49,011 nucleotides of DNA from Oscillospiraceae bacterium (GTDB taxonomy: Bacteria; Bacillota; Clostridia; Oscillospirales; Oscillospiraceae), in assembly GCA_020025345.1 (NCBI GenBank), contig JAHHSH010000004.1, positions 1 to 49,011 of the forward strand, given 5' to 3'. Position numbers and translations under genes: made by a program. Shown here one piece after another: positions 41,970-49,011 of the stretch (position 1 is the stretch's first letter; each line of letters opens with the position of its first letter). Below the pieces are notes generated by a model, which made no database searches, was not told the origin of the DNA, and was given only the letters and a program-made list of their open reading frames with translations.

Positions 41970-42960
41970 AGGATTCACGCAACCTTTCCCGGATCGTCTG
42001 GGCGGGAAGTCCCGCCATACGGCCCGTCATAATGATGCGCACATTGGTCAGCTCCGCCTCACGGGCGGCCACATAGCCAATGACAACCTCCACACCGAAG
42101 GGGACACGGCGGGCCGTTCCGGCCTGAGCAAGCACCGCGTCATCACAGAGCTTTTCAAACTCCGTCAGGCTCGCGCCGCTCTTCACCGCATCCTCACCCG
42201 CAGCGGCTGCATTGCGCAGTACCGTGGCGCGGTAGGCATTTCCGGCATCGCCGTTGACAGCATCCCGGAGCACCGCATCGGGGCTCACCGTTCCGCCGGG
42301 GAACAAAAAGTCCTTCAAAAAGGCGGCGCTGCGTCCCATCCGCAGTGTGCGGATCACGCTGCGCAGGTTGGCTGCATCAATGGTCGTCTCCACATAGCGC
42401 ATGAGATACGGGCAGTGGATCTCCTCTGCCAGCTGGTGCATCTCGGCGTAGAAAGCCCGATCCATCAGCGCATCGCTGCGCTGGGGATCGCCGGTCTCTG
42501 CCAGCACCCGCTCGCCCTCCCGGGCGGCCTCTGCCATAGCCGGGGGCAGGAAGTCCCAGCCGCCGGTCTCCTGATGCTTATTCACCAGATCCGCAGCGCT
42601 GACACGGCCTGCATCCACCAGCAGTGCCGAGACATCGCTGCCGCGGCTCTTGATGACGGCCTTAAGGTTGTGATAGTCGTATTTCAGCTTGAACACATCG
42701 ATGATCTGTGCTTCGGGTGCGTAGCGATAGATCTCCTCGAAAAGAGCCTCCCGCCGCAGCAGCAGAGAATGATTCAGACCACTCTCGCTGTTGGGGTCGA
42801 AGTTCTCGTACCCCACCTCCGTGAGAAGGCGTACCGCCTCCTGCAGCGTCGGTGCCTCCAGCATCCGCTCCATCCGAGCGCGATCGAGAAGATTGCACTC
42901 CTTGCTGCGGATCTGGGCACTGAGGCACAGATAATCTGTGTCCTTCCGTTTCTTATTCAA
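41962..42960 (-). CDS. ntpC: V-type ATP synthase subunit C
   Basis: The 332-aa mostly helical protein is subunit C/d, the socket between the rotor shaft and the K ring. It shows the family's repeated helical thirds: AQIRSKECNLL near the start, DVFKLKYDYHNLKAVIKSR in the first third, YVETTIDAANLRSVIRTLRMG, and PFGVEVVIGYVAAREAELTNVRIIMTG near the end. Start is TTG at 42960 because AAAGGGGG precedes it by eight bases and the subunit E gene ends 19 bases upstream; the longer open frame runs into subunit E. Confidence 0.9.
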   Translation of the reverse strand: MNKKRKDTDYLCLSAQIRSKECNLLDRARMERMLEAPTLQEAVRLLTEVGYENFDPNSESGLNHSLLLRREALFEEIYRYAPEAQIIDVFKLKYDYHNLKAVIKSRGSDVSALLVDAGRVSAADLVNKHQETGGWDFLPPAMAEAAREGERVLAETGDPQRSDALMDRAFYAEMHQLAEEIHCPYLMRYVETTIDAANLRSVIRTLRMGRSAAFLKDFLFPGGTVSPDAVLRDAVNGDAGNAYRATVLRNAAAAGEDAVKSGASLTEFEKLCDDAVLAQAGTARRVPFGVEVVIGYVAAREAELTNVRIIMTGRMAGLPAQTIRERLRESYV

Positions 42961-42979
42961 AAGGGGGTCCCCCTTTCCG

Positions 42980-43564
42980 TCAGGAAAATAGGATAGCTGC
43001 CACGTCGGCGGCCATCGTCTGCCGCAGCAGCCGCAGCTGCGTGGCAAAGGCACAATTCAGCTCCACAGCGCCCTTCTTGAGCACCAGTCCACCATCCAGC
43101 TCCCGTGTCTCCTTGGACAACGTGAACTTGGCACCGGACTTCAGCTCGTTGGCACGGCGAACCACCGTCTCGCCCAACTCGGCGGCATCGGCGGCAGAGA
43201 GGATGACCTCCTCGTCACCGGCGCCGGAGGCAGCGGCGATCTTCGCCAGCACCTGAGCGTACTCGTCCCGAGGCAGCGCCTTCAGCTGCGCCTCGGCACG
43301 GGCAAAGGCCTCATCAATGCAGGCCTGCTTTGCAGCCAGCATGGCTTTGCCCTTGTCCATCTCGTCACCGCTCTGGCGGCGTTCCAGCAATGTCTGGGCC
43401 GCCTGCGCGCTGCGCTGTGCCTCATCGGCCGCAATCTTCTCCGCCTGTGCCTTATAGGAGGCAGTCACCTCCGCCGCTTTGGCATTGCCCTCAGCGCGGA
43501 TGGACTCGATCTCCGCCGCGGCATCGGCGCGGATGCGGTCGGTAATTTTTTCAAGTCCCTTCAT
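42980..43564 (-). CDS. ntpE: V-type ATP synthase subunit E
   Basis: The 194-aa protein has a long alanine- and glutamate-rich N-terminal helix (about 1-95, peripheral-stalk coiled coil) and a C-terminal globular head with KEEVILSAADAAELGE-like spacing and LDGGLVLKKGAVELNCAF. Together with the G/H subunit at 46031-46345 it forms the peripheral stalks. It lies 14 bases after ntpK. Confidence 0.9.
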   Translation of the reverse strand: MKGLEKITDRIRADAAAEIESIRAEGNAKAAEVTASYKAQAEKIAADEAQRSAQAAQTLLERRQSGDEMDKGKAMLAAKQACIDEAFARAEAQLKALPRDEYAQVLAKIAAASGAGDEEVILSAADAAELGETVVRRANELKSGAKFTLSKETRELDGGLVLKKGAVELNCAFATQLRLLRQTMAADVAAILFS

Positions 43565-43578
43565 TGGATCACTCCCAA

Positions 43579-44070
43579 TTACTTCAACACGTTCATCAGC
43601 AGCATGATGGTGGCGATCAGAGACAGAATGGCGTAGAACTCCACGATACCGCAGAAGATGATACCCTTGGTTGCTGCCTCGGGGTGCTTAGCCACGATGT
43701 TGACGGAAGAAGCAGCCACGCGGCCCTGATAGATAGCGGACAGCCAGCCGCCCAGAGCGATGGGCAGGCAGGATGCGAACACGGCCAGGCCCTGTGCCAC
43801 AGTCAGCTGCATCAGACCGCCGCTGAACATGCCCATGTACATGGTAGCGAAGAACCATGCCACCAGACCATACAGACCCTGCGTACCGGGAAGCACCTGC
43901 AGAATCAGGCACTTGGTAGCGCTGTCGGGATTCTCACTGACCAGACCTGCAGCGGCCTCACCGACCATGCCGGTACCCTTTGCGCTGCCCACGCAGCACA
44001 GTGCCACTGCCAGTGCGGCGCCCAGAAGACCCAGGCCGGTGCCGCCGAAAGATTCAAAGAAAGCTGCCAT
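43579..44070 (-). CDS. ntpK: V-type ATP synthase proteolipid subunit K, Na+-binding type
   Basis: The 163-aa protein is a duplicated two-hairpin proteolipid with four helices. L60, T63 and Q64 in LPGTQGLYG, Q115 in AIYQGRVAA and E144 in GIVEFYAIL correspond to L61, T64, Q65, Q110 and E139, the Na+ ligands of Enterococcus hirae NtpK. Only the second hairpin carries the essential carboxylate, as in E. hirae. The enzyme is therefore predicted to move Na+. AGGAGG precedes the ATG and the gene follows ntpI by one base. Confidence 0.93.
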   Translation of the reverse strand: MAAFFESFGGTGLGLLGAALAVALCCVGSAKGTGMVGEAAAGLVSENPDSATKCLILQVLPGTQGLYGLVAWFFATMYMGMFSGGLMQLTVAQGLAVFASCLPIALGGWLSAIYQGRVAASSVNIVAKHPEAATKGIIFCGIVEFYAILSLIATIMLLMNVLK

Positions 44071-44071
44071 A

Positions 44072-46030
44072 TTATTTTTCCTCCTTAATAATTTCTACAT
44101 ACTTTGTATCGTTGAGACTGAGGGGTGTATATGCTTTGCCGCCCTCCTGATAGAAGCGTCCGAAGAACTCAAGGAACTGCAGACGCATATCGTGGACGTA
44201 GCAGCCAAGCAGGTTCAGCGCCAGGTTCAGCGCGTTACCGATAAGGGAGATAATCACAAAGCCGATGACACTGCCAAAGACGCTGCCCAGAGTATTGAAC
44301 ACCTGTGCCAGCACGGAACCGGCCAGCATCAGTGCCATCAGACGCACATAGGACAGGATATCACTGAAAAAGCCGGTCACGCCGTTATAGACCGTGGCAA
44401 TGAAAGAACCAACCTTACCAATACCCTTGGACTGATAGGTGGAGCCATAGAGCAGCATCACGCCGCCGATGCACAGCACCACCGGCACGCCGCCGATGTT
44501 GCCCACCTTCAGGATCATCAGCACAAGGCCGGTCAGCAAGACCCACCATGTAACCTCATCCCAGATGGCATCCGCCACATGGCCGTCCTTCACCTTCTTC
44601 ACCACGCTGATGGCCATACCGGTAAAGACCTGCACAACACCCAGCGCCAGCGAGCCCACCAGAATTGCCACCGTATCGTTCAGCGGCGTAAAGAGGGCGG
44701 GCATTTCGAAAGTGCTCTCGGGATTGATGAGTTTGAGAAGCTGGGGGATAAAGTCGCCGAAGAAGCCGCCGGTCATGGCTCCCACAACAAAGGTTGCCAC
44801 GCCGCACCAGAGGATCAGCTCGGCGAAGTTGCGTCCCGCCTCGGCAGGCCGTGCCTTCTTCAGATACACCAGCGAGCCGATGATCATCAAAATGCCGTAG
44901 GCCATATCCGCCATCATCATGCCGAAAAACAGGATGAAGAAGGGAGCCATCAGCGGGTTGGGGTCAACACCGTTGTAGGCCGGCAGGGAGTACATCTCCG
45001 TAATACCGTTGAGAGAACGGGTAAAGCGGTTATTTTCCAGCTTTACCGGCACCTCGGGATACTCCTCCTCCGCAGGATCCCGCAGATCCCACGCACAGTC
45101 GAACTGTCCCAGTGTCTCCTCCAGCTTCGGTGCCTTCTTTGCCGGCACCCAGCCCTCCAGACAGAAGATGCAGCCGTCGCTCAAAAGCCGCTCCCGGCTC
45201 TCCTCACGGCGGATCTCCAACTCCATCCGGTCCACACACTGCTGCAGTTCCGGACGACGAGAGGCCATGGCCGCCAGCGCATCCTTCTCGCTTTGCAGTG
45301 CTTTTTCTGTTTCCTGCAGCGCCTCATCCAGACGCCGCACATTTTCCGCTACCGTACCGGTCATGCCGGTGAGCTGGCTGAGTGCAAAGCCGCGGCCACG
45401 CAGCAGCTCCAGCGTCTCATCCAGCACCGATGTATGGCACAGCAGTAATACACACTTCTGATCACTGCTCTCGCTGAGCAAATAGAGTTCCGCTTCGCCG
45501 ATCTCATCTGCCAGCTGGCCGCACACGCTCTGCCAATCCGCCGCCGAGGGCAGCGTACCGAGCAGGATCTTTGTCGTGCGCGTGTGATCCAATTCCAGAG
45601 GGATATCCAGCTCCTGCCACGGCAGCAGCGTCATCCGCTCTGTCTGCAAACGCACTGTCTGAGCCTGCAGCTGACCGATCTGCGCCGTATGTGCATTGAT
45701 CTCCTCCGCCGCAGCCAGTGCCTCTCGGAGACTCTCCTCCTTGAGGAAGTCACGACCGGACACCTGTGGACGAGGTTGCAGCATACCGCCCTTGGCCGGA
45801 GCCACCGCAGTCAGTGCCGCCATTGCATTTTGCACTTGGCGCAGCTGTGCCTGCCGATCCGCGAGCTGTGACTGCTCCCGCTTCAAAAACGCCAAGCTCT
45901 CATCGCTTTGCATTTCCTCGGCGACCTCGCTCAGATGAACACAGCCCAGATGTACCATTCGTTCCATCAAGGCATCCCGGTCACTGTCCAGCGCGATCAT
46001 CTGCAGCCGTTTCATTTTTGCAATGGACAT
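44072..46030 (-). CDS. ntpI: V-type ATP synthase subunit I (a subunit)
   Basis: The 652-aa protein has a cytoplasmic N-terminal half (about 1-340) with coiled-coil stretches that bind the peripheral stalks, and a C-terminal half with about eight helices. The FFILFFGMMMADMAYGILM segment starts the membrane part, and the basic residue needed for ion release is in the late LMALMLAGSVLAQVFN region or nearby. It forms the stator channel facing the K ring. Its ATG directly abuts the stop of the G/H subunit gene. Confidence 0.93.
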   Translation of the reverse strand: MSIAKMKRLQMIALDSDRDALMERMVHLGCVHLSEVAEEMQSDESLAFLKREQSQLADRQAQLRQVQNAMAALTAVAPAKGGMLQPRPQVSGRDFLKEESLREALAAAEEINAHTAQIGQLQAQTVRLQTERMTLLPWQELDIPLELDHTRTTKILLGTLPSAADWQSVCGQLADEIGEAELYLLSESSDQKCVLLLCHTSVLDETLELLRGRGFALSQLTGMTGTVAENVRRLDEALQETEKALQSEKDALAAMASRRPELQQCVDRMELEIRREESRERLLSDGCIFCLEGWVPAKKAPKLEETLGQFDCAWDLRDPAEEEYPEVPVKLENNRFTRSLNGITEMYSLPAYNGVDPNPLMAPFFILFFGMMMADMAYGILMIIGSLVYLKKARPAEAGRNFAELILWCGVATFVVGAMTGGFFGDFIPQLLKLINPESTFEMPALFTPLNDTVAILVGSLALGVVQVFTGMAISVVKKVKDGHVADAIWDEVTWWVLLTGLVLMILKVGNIGGVPVVLCIGGVMLLYGSTYQSKGIGKVGSFIATVYNGVTGFFSDILSYVRLMALMLAGSVLAQVFNTLGSVFGSVIGFVIISLIGNALNLALNLLGCYVHDMRLQFLEFFGRFYQEGGKAYTPLSLNDTKYVEIIKEEK

Positions 46031-46345
46031 TTACCGATCAACCACCCTTCTGACGATTTCTTCTGCCGCACGGGCCATGCGGCTTTCGGCCGTTTGGCGC
46101 AGCGCCTGCTGCTCCTCCTGGGCGGCACGAAGCGTTGCCTCACGCCGCTGGGCGGCCTGCTGTTCCGTTTCCTGAAGGCGCGCCCCACTTTCACTACGGG
46201 CTTTACGGCGGGCCTCCTCCAGCAGTGCTTTGCCTGCTTTTTCGGCATCGGCCAGCTGCTGCTGCACCTGAGCTCGTGCCGCAGCTTTCTGCTGCTCTAC
46301 CTCGCTCTCTACGTCTGTAACCTTTTTCACCGTATCCAGATACAT
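46031..46345 (-). CDS. ntpF: V-type ATP synthase subunit G/H (peripheral stalk)
   Basis: The 104-aa protein is almost entirely a charged coiled coil rich in Ala, Glu, Gln and Arg, ending in AEEIVRRVVDR. Small coiled-coil proteins at the head of V-ATPase operons pair with subunit E in the peripheral stalk (NtpF in Enterococcus, AhaH in archaea). It is the first gene of the nine-gene operon. An AAAGGCGGTGA site precedes the ATG. Confidence 0.85.
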   Translation of the reverse strand: MYLDTVKKVTDVESEVEQQKAAARAQVQQQLADAEKAGKALLEEARRKARSESGARLQETEQQAAQRREATLRAAQEEQQALRQTAESRMARAAEEIVRRVVDR

Positions 46346-46428
46346 CCTGTCACCGCCTTTCCGCTGATGATATAACTACAAGAGCATTTTACGTTTTATG
46401 GAACATTACCGCAAAATGCTATACCTAC

Positions 46429-46457
46429 AGTATACTATCAAAAAGATCTATACACAA
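46429..46457 (-). promoter_or_regulatory. Promoter of the V-ATPase operon
   Basis: On the minus strand TTGTGT (46452-46457) and TATACT (46429-46434) are 17 bases apart. Transcription would begin about 77 bases before the first gene. Confidence 0.65.
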
Positions 46458-46590
46458 TATAGCAAATGCAACAGTTCATAAATTTTTCATATTCAAACGT
46501 CGAAACAGCCCTGTTTGGGCCATATAATACCCTGTCTAAGCCGCAGATGCAAGCCCCTTTTGGGCAGCCCTTCACAAATGACCAAAAGGG

Positions 46591-46635
46591 AAAAAAGAAG
46601 TGCTCTCTCCCGCAGGAGAAAAGCACTTCTTTTTT
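46591..46635 (-). terminator. Terminator after the small-multidrug-export gene
   Basis: AAAAAAGAAGTGCT pairs with AGCACTTCTTTTTT; CTCC/GGAG forms the inner part. It has T tracts on both strands. Confidence 0.85.
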
Positions 46636-46661
46636 ACAGTAGATTCCAAATGATGCGCCCG

Positions 46662-47144
46662 TCAACCACCGATGGTACCAAAGGCGGCCACACCGATCTG
46701 GCTGAGCGCACCCATGATGCAGCCGGCCAGCAGCACACCACCCATGCAGGCCCATACACTCTTTTTGAAGTCCATCTTCAAAAGGCTGGCCGCCAGTGTG
46801 CCGGTCCACGCGCCGGTTCCCGGCAGGGGAATTCCCACAAACAGCATCAGCGCCCAATAGAGACCGCGCCCTGCCTTGGTCTGCAGCTTTTCACCGCCGT
46901 GCTGTCCCTTTTTCAGACAGAACTGGAAGAACTTTCCAATATAAGGCTTGTCGTGTCCCCACTCCAGAATACGGCGGGCAAAGAGATAGATAAACGGCAC
47001 CGGCAGCATATTACCCACAATGGCGATCAGATAAGTGAGCCACAGCGGCAGCCCGAAGGCCATGCCATAGGGAATGGCGCCGCGCAGCTCAATGAGCGGA
47101 ACCATAGAAACCAAAAATACGATCAAACAATGCTTTGCAAACAT
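46662..47144 (-). CDS. Small multidrug export family protein (COG2426)
   Basis: The 160-aa protein has four to five hydrophobic segments with the family's MVPLIELRGAIPYGMAFGLP near the start and VGIPLPGTGAWTGTLAASLL in the second half. The family is named for drug export, but the duplicated R/P-G segments recall DedA-type proteins and the true function is poorly known. TTTTAAGGAG precedes the ATG. The Na/Pi gene lies 81 bases upstream with no terminator seen between, so they may share a transcript. Confidence 0.85.
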   Translation of the reverse strand: MFAKHCLIVFLVSMVPLIELRGAIPYGMAFGLPLWLTYLIAIVGNMLPVPFIYLFARRILEWGHDKPYIGKFFQFCLKKGQHGGEKLQTKAGRGLYWALMLFVGIPLPGTGAWTGTLAASLLKMDFKKSVWACMGGVLLAGCIMGALSQIGVAAFGTIGG

Positions 47145-47225
47145 AGCAGCTCCTTAAAATAGACATTTTCTCTGTTATTATAAACGAGCCTCCACGCTTT
47201 GGCAAGTCTGCTCTTTTTTGAGAAA

Positions 47226-48977
47226 TCAGTCCTTATTCAGTGAATACTTTTTAGCGTATCTGCGATAGCTCTCCGCAAAATCGTTACTGTCGCTGCGAAC
47301 CATCCCCAGATAGTCGTGGAGATCCATTCGCTTATAGCGCATCTCCAATACACAGCCGGCGATGTTGGAACAGTGGTCGGCCACACGCTCCAGATTGGTG
47401 AGGATATCCGACCAAACGAAACCGGCCTCAATGGAGCACTCACCCCGCTGCAAACGAAGGATATGCCGGGAGCGCATCTGCTCTTTCAAAGTATCCACCA
47501 CTTCCTCCAGCGGCTCCACCTGTGCCGCCGCCTCCATGTCGTCCTCCACAAAGGCCTTCATGGTCAGACTCATGATCTCGTTGATCGCGGCAGACAGATG
47601 ATCCATCTCCCACTGAGCGCCCTCGGAGAGGGGCAGATCCTTATGGCGCATCTCGGTCGCCGACTCCAGCAGATTCACCGCATGGTCGGAAATTCTCTCA
47701 AAGTCGCCGATAATGTGCAGCAGTTCCGCGCACGTCAGATTATCCTGATCGTTTAGCGGCATGGCGGACAGCTTCACAAGATAGGTTCCCAAAATATCCT
47801 CGTAGTGATCCACATCACTCTCGCCGGCGCGGATGGACTCGGCGCGCTTCTTGTCATGGTCGTTCAGCTCCTGCATCGCATCGCGCAGTGCTTTAATGGA
47901 AATCTCAGCCATAGTGGTTGTCACCACGCGGCAGCGATCCATTGCCAGCGCAGGGGCCGCCATGAGACGCTCGTCCAGCTCCTCCGTGCGCTCCTTGGTG
48001 GCAGGCTCGGGGATGATCCGCATAGCCAGCTTCTCCAAAAGCCCCGTCATCGGCAGCAGCAACGCCGTGCAGAGGATGTTGAAGATGGAGTGAACCACAG
48101 CGATGCCCACCTGGTCAATGTTGCCCGCCAGGAAGGGCATATCCACCACGCCCTTGGCAATCTCAAAAATGATCAGCCACACGGTGGTGCCGATGATATT
48201 AAAGGACAGGTGCACCGTGGCCGCGCGGCGTGCGTTGCGGTTGGTGCCAAGAGAGGACAGCAGGGCCGTCACGCACGTACCGATATTTTGACCCATGATG
48301 ATGGGCACAGCAGCCCCGTACGTCACCTGCCCAGTGGAGGCCAGCGCCTGCAAAATACCCACCGAAGCCGAGGAGGACTGAATGATCGCCGTCAGCAATG
48401 CACCGGCCAGCACGCCCAGAACAGGATTGGTGAAGAGCAGCAAAATCTCCCGGAAGGCCGGTACGTCCCGCAGCCCGGCCACAGCGCCGGACATGGTCTC
48501 CATACCGAACATCAGCACCGCAAAGCCCAGCAGGATCATACCGGTATCCTTCTTCTGGCTGGTCTTACCGGCCATCTGCAAGATAATACCAATGAGAGCC
48601 AGAATGGGCGTGAACGAAGTAGGCTTGAGCATCTCCAGCCAGAAGCTGCCGCCATCAATGCCGGTCAAGCTGATGAGCCAAGCCGTCACCGTGGTACCCA
48701 CGTTGGCGCCCATGATGACGTTGATAGCCTGCGTCAGGGACATAAGGCCGGAGTTTACAAAGCCCACCACCATCACCGTGGTGGCTGAGGAGGACTGGAT
48801 CACCGCCGTCACCGCAAGGCCGGTGAGGAAGCCCGTCATTTTTCCGGTCGTCAAGCGCCCCAGCAGGGTTTTCAATCCCTCACCGGCACGGCGCTCCAGC
48901 GCCGACCCCATCTGATTCATGCCGAAAAGGAAGATGCTCAATCCTCCGATCAGCGTCAATACATCGAAGAAATTCAT
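47226..48977 (-). CDS. Na+/phosphate cotransporter family protein with PhoU-like domain
   Basis: The 583-aa protein has an N-terminal membrane half (about 1-310) with the paired Na/Pi repeats: GLAVTAVIQSSSATTVM (52-68) and ALLTAIIQSSSASVGI in the second repeat, plus GANVGTTVTAW and GQNIGTCVTAL. The C-terminal part (about 345-560) is a helical PhoU-like domain with ERISDHAVNLLE and LERVADHCSNIAG, the E/DxxxD metal motifs. Bacterial relatives (YjbB/NptA) move phosphate with Na+, inward or outward. AGGAG precedes the ATG, which lies 34 bases from the window edge. Confidence 0.92.
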   Translation of the reverse strand: MNFFDVLTLIGGLSIFLFGMNQMGSALERRAGEGLKTLLGRLTTGKMTGFLTGLAVTAVIQSSSATTVMVVGFVNSGLMSLTQAINVIMGANVGTTVTAWLISLTGIDGGSFWLEMLKPTSFTPILALIGIILQMAGKTSQKKDTGMILLGFAVLMFGMETMSGAVAGLRDVPAFREILLLFTNPVLGVLAGALLTAIIQSSSASVGILQALASTGQVTYGAAVPIIMGQNIGTCVTALLSSLGTNRNARRAATVHLSFNIIGTTVWLIIFEIAKGVVDMPFLAGNIDQVGIAVVHSIFNILCTALLLPMTGLLEKLAMRIIPEPATKERTEELDERLMAAPALAMDRCRVVTTTMAEISIKALRDAMQELNDHDKKRAESIRAGESDVDHYEDILGTYLVKLSAMPLNDQDNLTCAELLHIIGDFERISDHAVNLLESATEMRHKDLPLSEGAQWEMDHLSAAINEIMSLTMKAFVEDDMEAAAQVEPLEEVVDTLKEQMRSRHILRLQRGECSIEAGFVWSDILTNLERVADHCSNIAGCVLEMRYKRMDLHDYLGMVRSDSNDFAESYRRYAKKYSLNKD

Positions 48978-49011
48978 ACTAAGATTTAACTCCTTCCGTA
49001 AAACACAATTT

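Larger units (their letters stand above)
46346..46661. other. Gap between the V-ATPase operon and the small-multidrug-export gene
   Basis: It contains the V-ATPase promoter and a 5'-UTR hairpin with GCATTTT/AAAATGC arms (about 46384-46420), a CCCTTTTGG/CCAAAAGGG hairpin (46555-46590) and the terminator of the next gene. No convincing frame is present. Confidence 0.6.

Noticed and set aside
1..49011. CRISPR arrays, insertion sequences, rRNA genes, phage genes
   Set aside because: None seen: no spaced short repeats, transposase or phage motifs, or rRNA-like conserved segments were recognised by reading.

Overview
The window looks like chromosomal DNA of a strictly anaerobic Gram-positive gut bacterium of the Clostridia, probably Oscillospiraceae. 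This is an inference from moderate-to-high GC coding sequence with AT-rich gaps, strong AGGAGG ribosome-binding sites, frequent TTG starts, a V-type ATPase, superoxide reductase, and a mix of sugar-alcohol and inositol catabolism. No sequence search was run. The recurring promoter element is a TATACT or TATAAT -10 box, sometimes with an upstream TG.

Left edge (1-3.1 kb): the 3' half of a tRNA-Arg(CCU) whose 5' half is missing, as left by site-specific integration, then a minus-strand unit of two small polytopic membrane proteins and a membrane-anchored M20 peptidase. 3.3-9 kb: an alpha/beta hydrolase with a decayed endonuclease/exonuclease/phosphatase-family pseudogene, then a glycerol oxidation operon (gldA and a DhaK-DhaL fusion) divergent from a PocR/AraC regulator. 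9.3-14.3 kb: a glycosyltransferase-acyltransferase fusion, a Dph6-like PP-loop enzyme divergent from an O6-alkylguanine methyltransferase, and PutP. 14.6-20 kb: a minus-strand operon of a TauE/SafE permease, an ornithine cyclodeaminase-like enzyme, a small tautomerase and an unusual IlvD/Edd dehydratase. It is preceded by a well-formed promoter and a roughly 350-nt hairpin-rich leader, and faces an XRE-cupin regulator.

20.4-33.4 kb: a GAPDH with an altered coenzyme-specificity position, then a DeoR regulator and MATE exporter divergent from an eight-gene myo-inositol operon (iolC, iolJ, iolB, iolD, iolE, a Gfo/Idh/MocA dehydrogenase, a GPH-type transporter, a second IolE-like TIM barrel). Copies of a GAAACGAAAG box lie between regulator and operon. 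The route would turn inositol into dihydroxyacetone phosphate plus malonate semialdehyde. No iolA and no canonical iolG are in the window.

33.5-37.8 kb: a small SpaA-domain surface protein, superoxide reductase, a ferredoxin-thioredoxin-reductase-like protein with thioredoxin, a two-gene glycolipid unit (CrtO-like acyltransferase and UgtP-like glycosyltransferase) behind a leader terminator, and a small alarmone synthetase. 37.8-46.4 kb: a complete nine-gene V-type ATPase operon (minus strand) whose proteolipid carries the Na+-binding residues known from Enterococcus hirae NtpK. The right edge has a small-multidrug-export family protein and a Na/Pi cotransporter with a PhoU-like domain. Together with PutP, MATE and the GPH symporter, this suggests that sodium is an important coupling ion.
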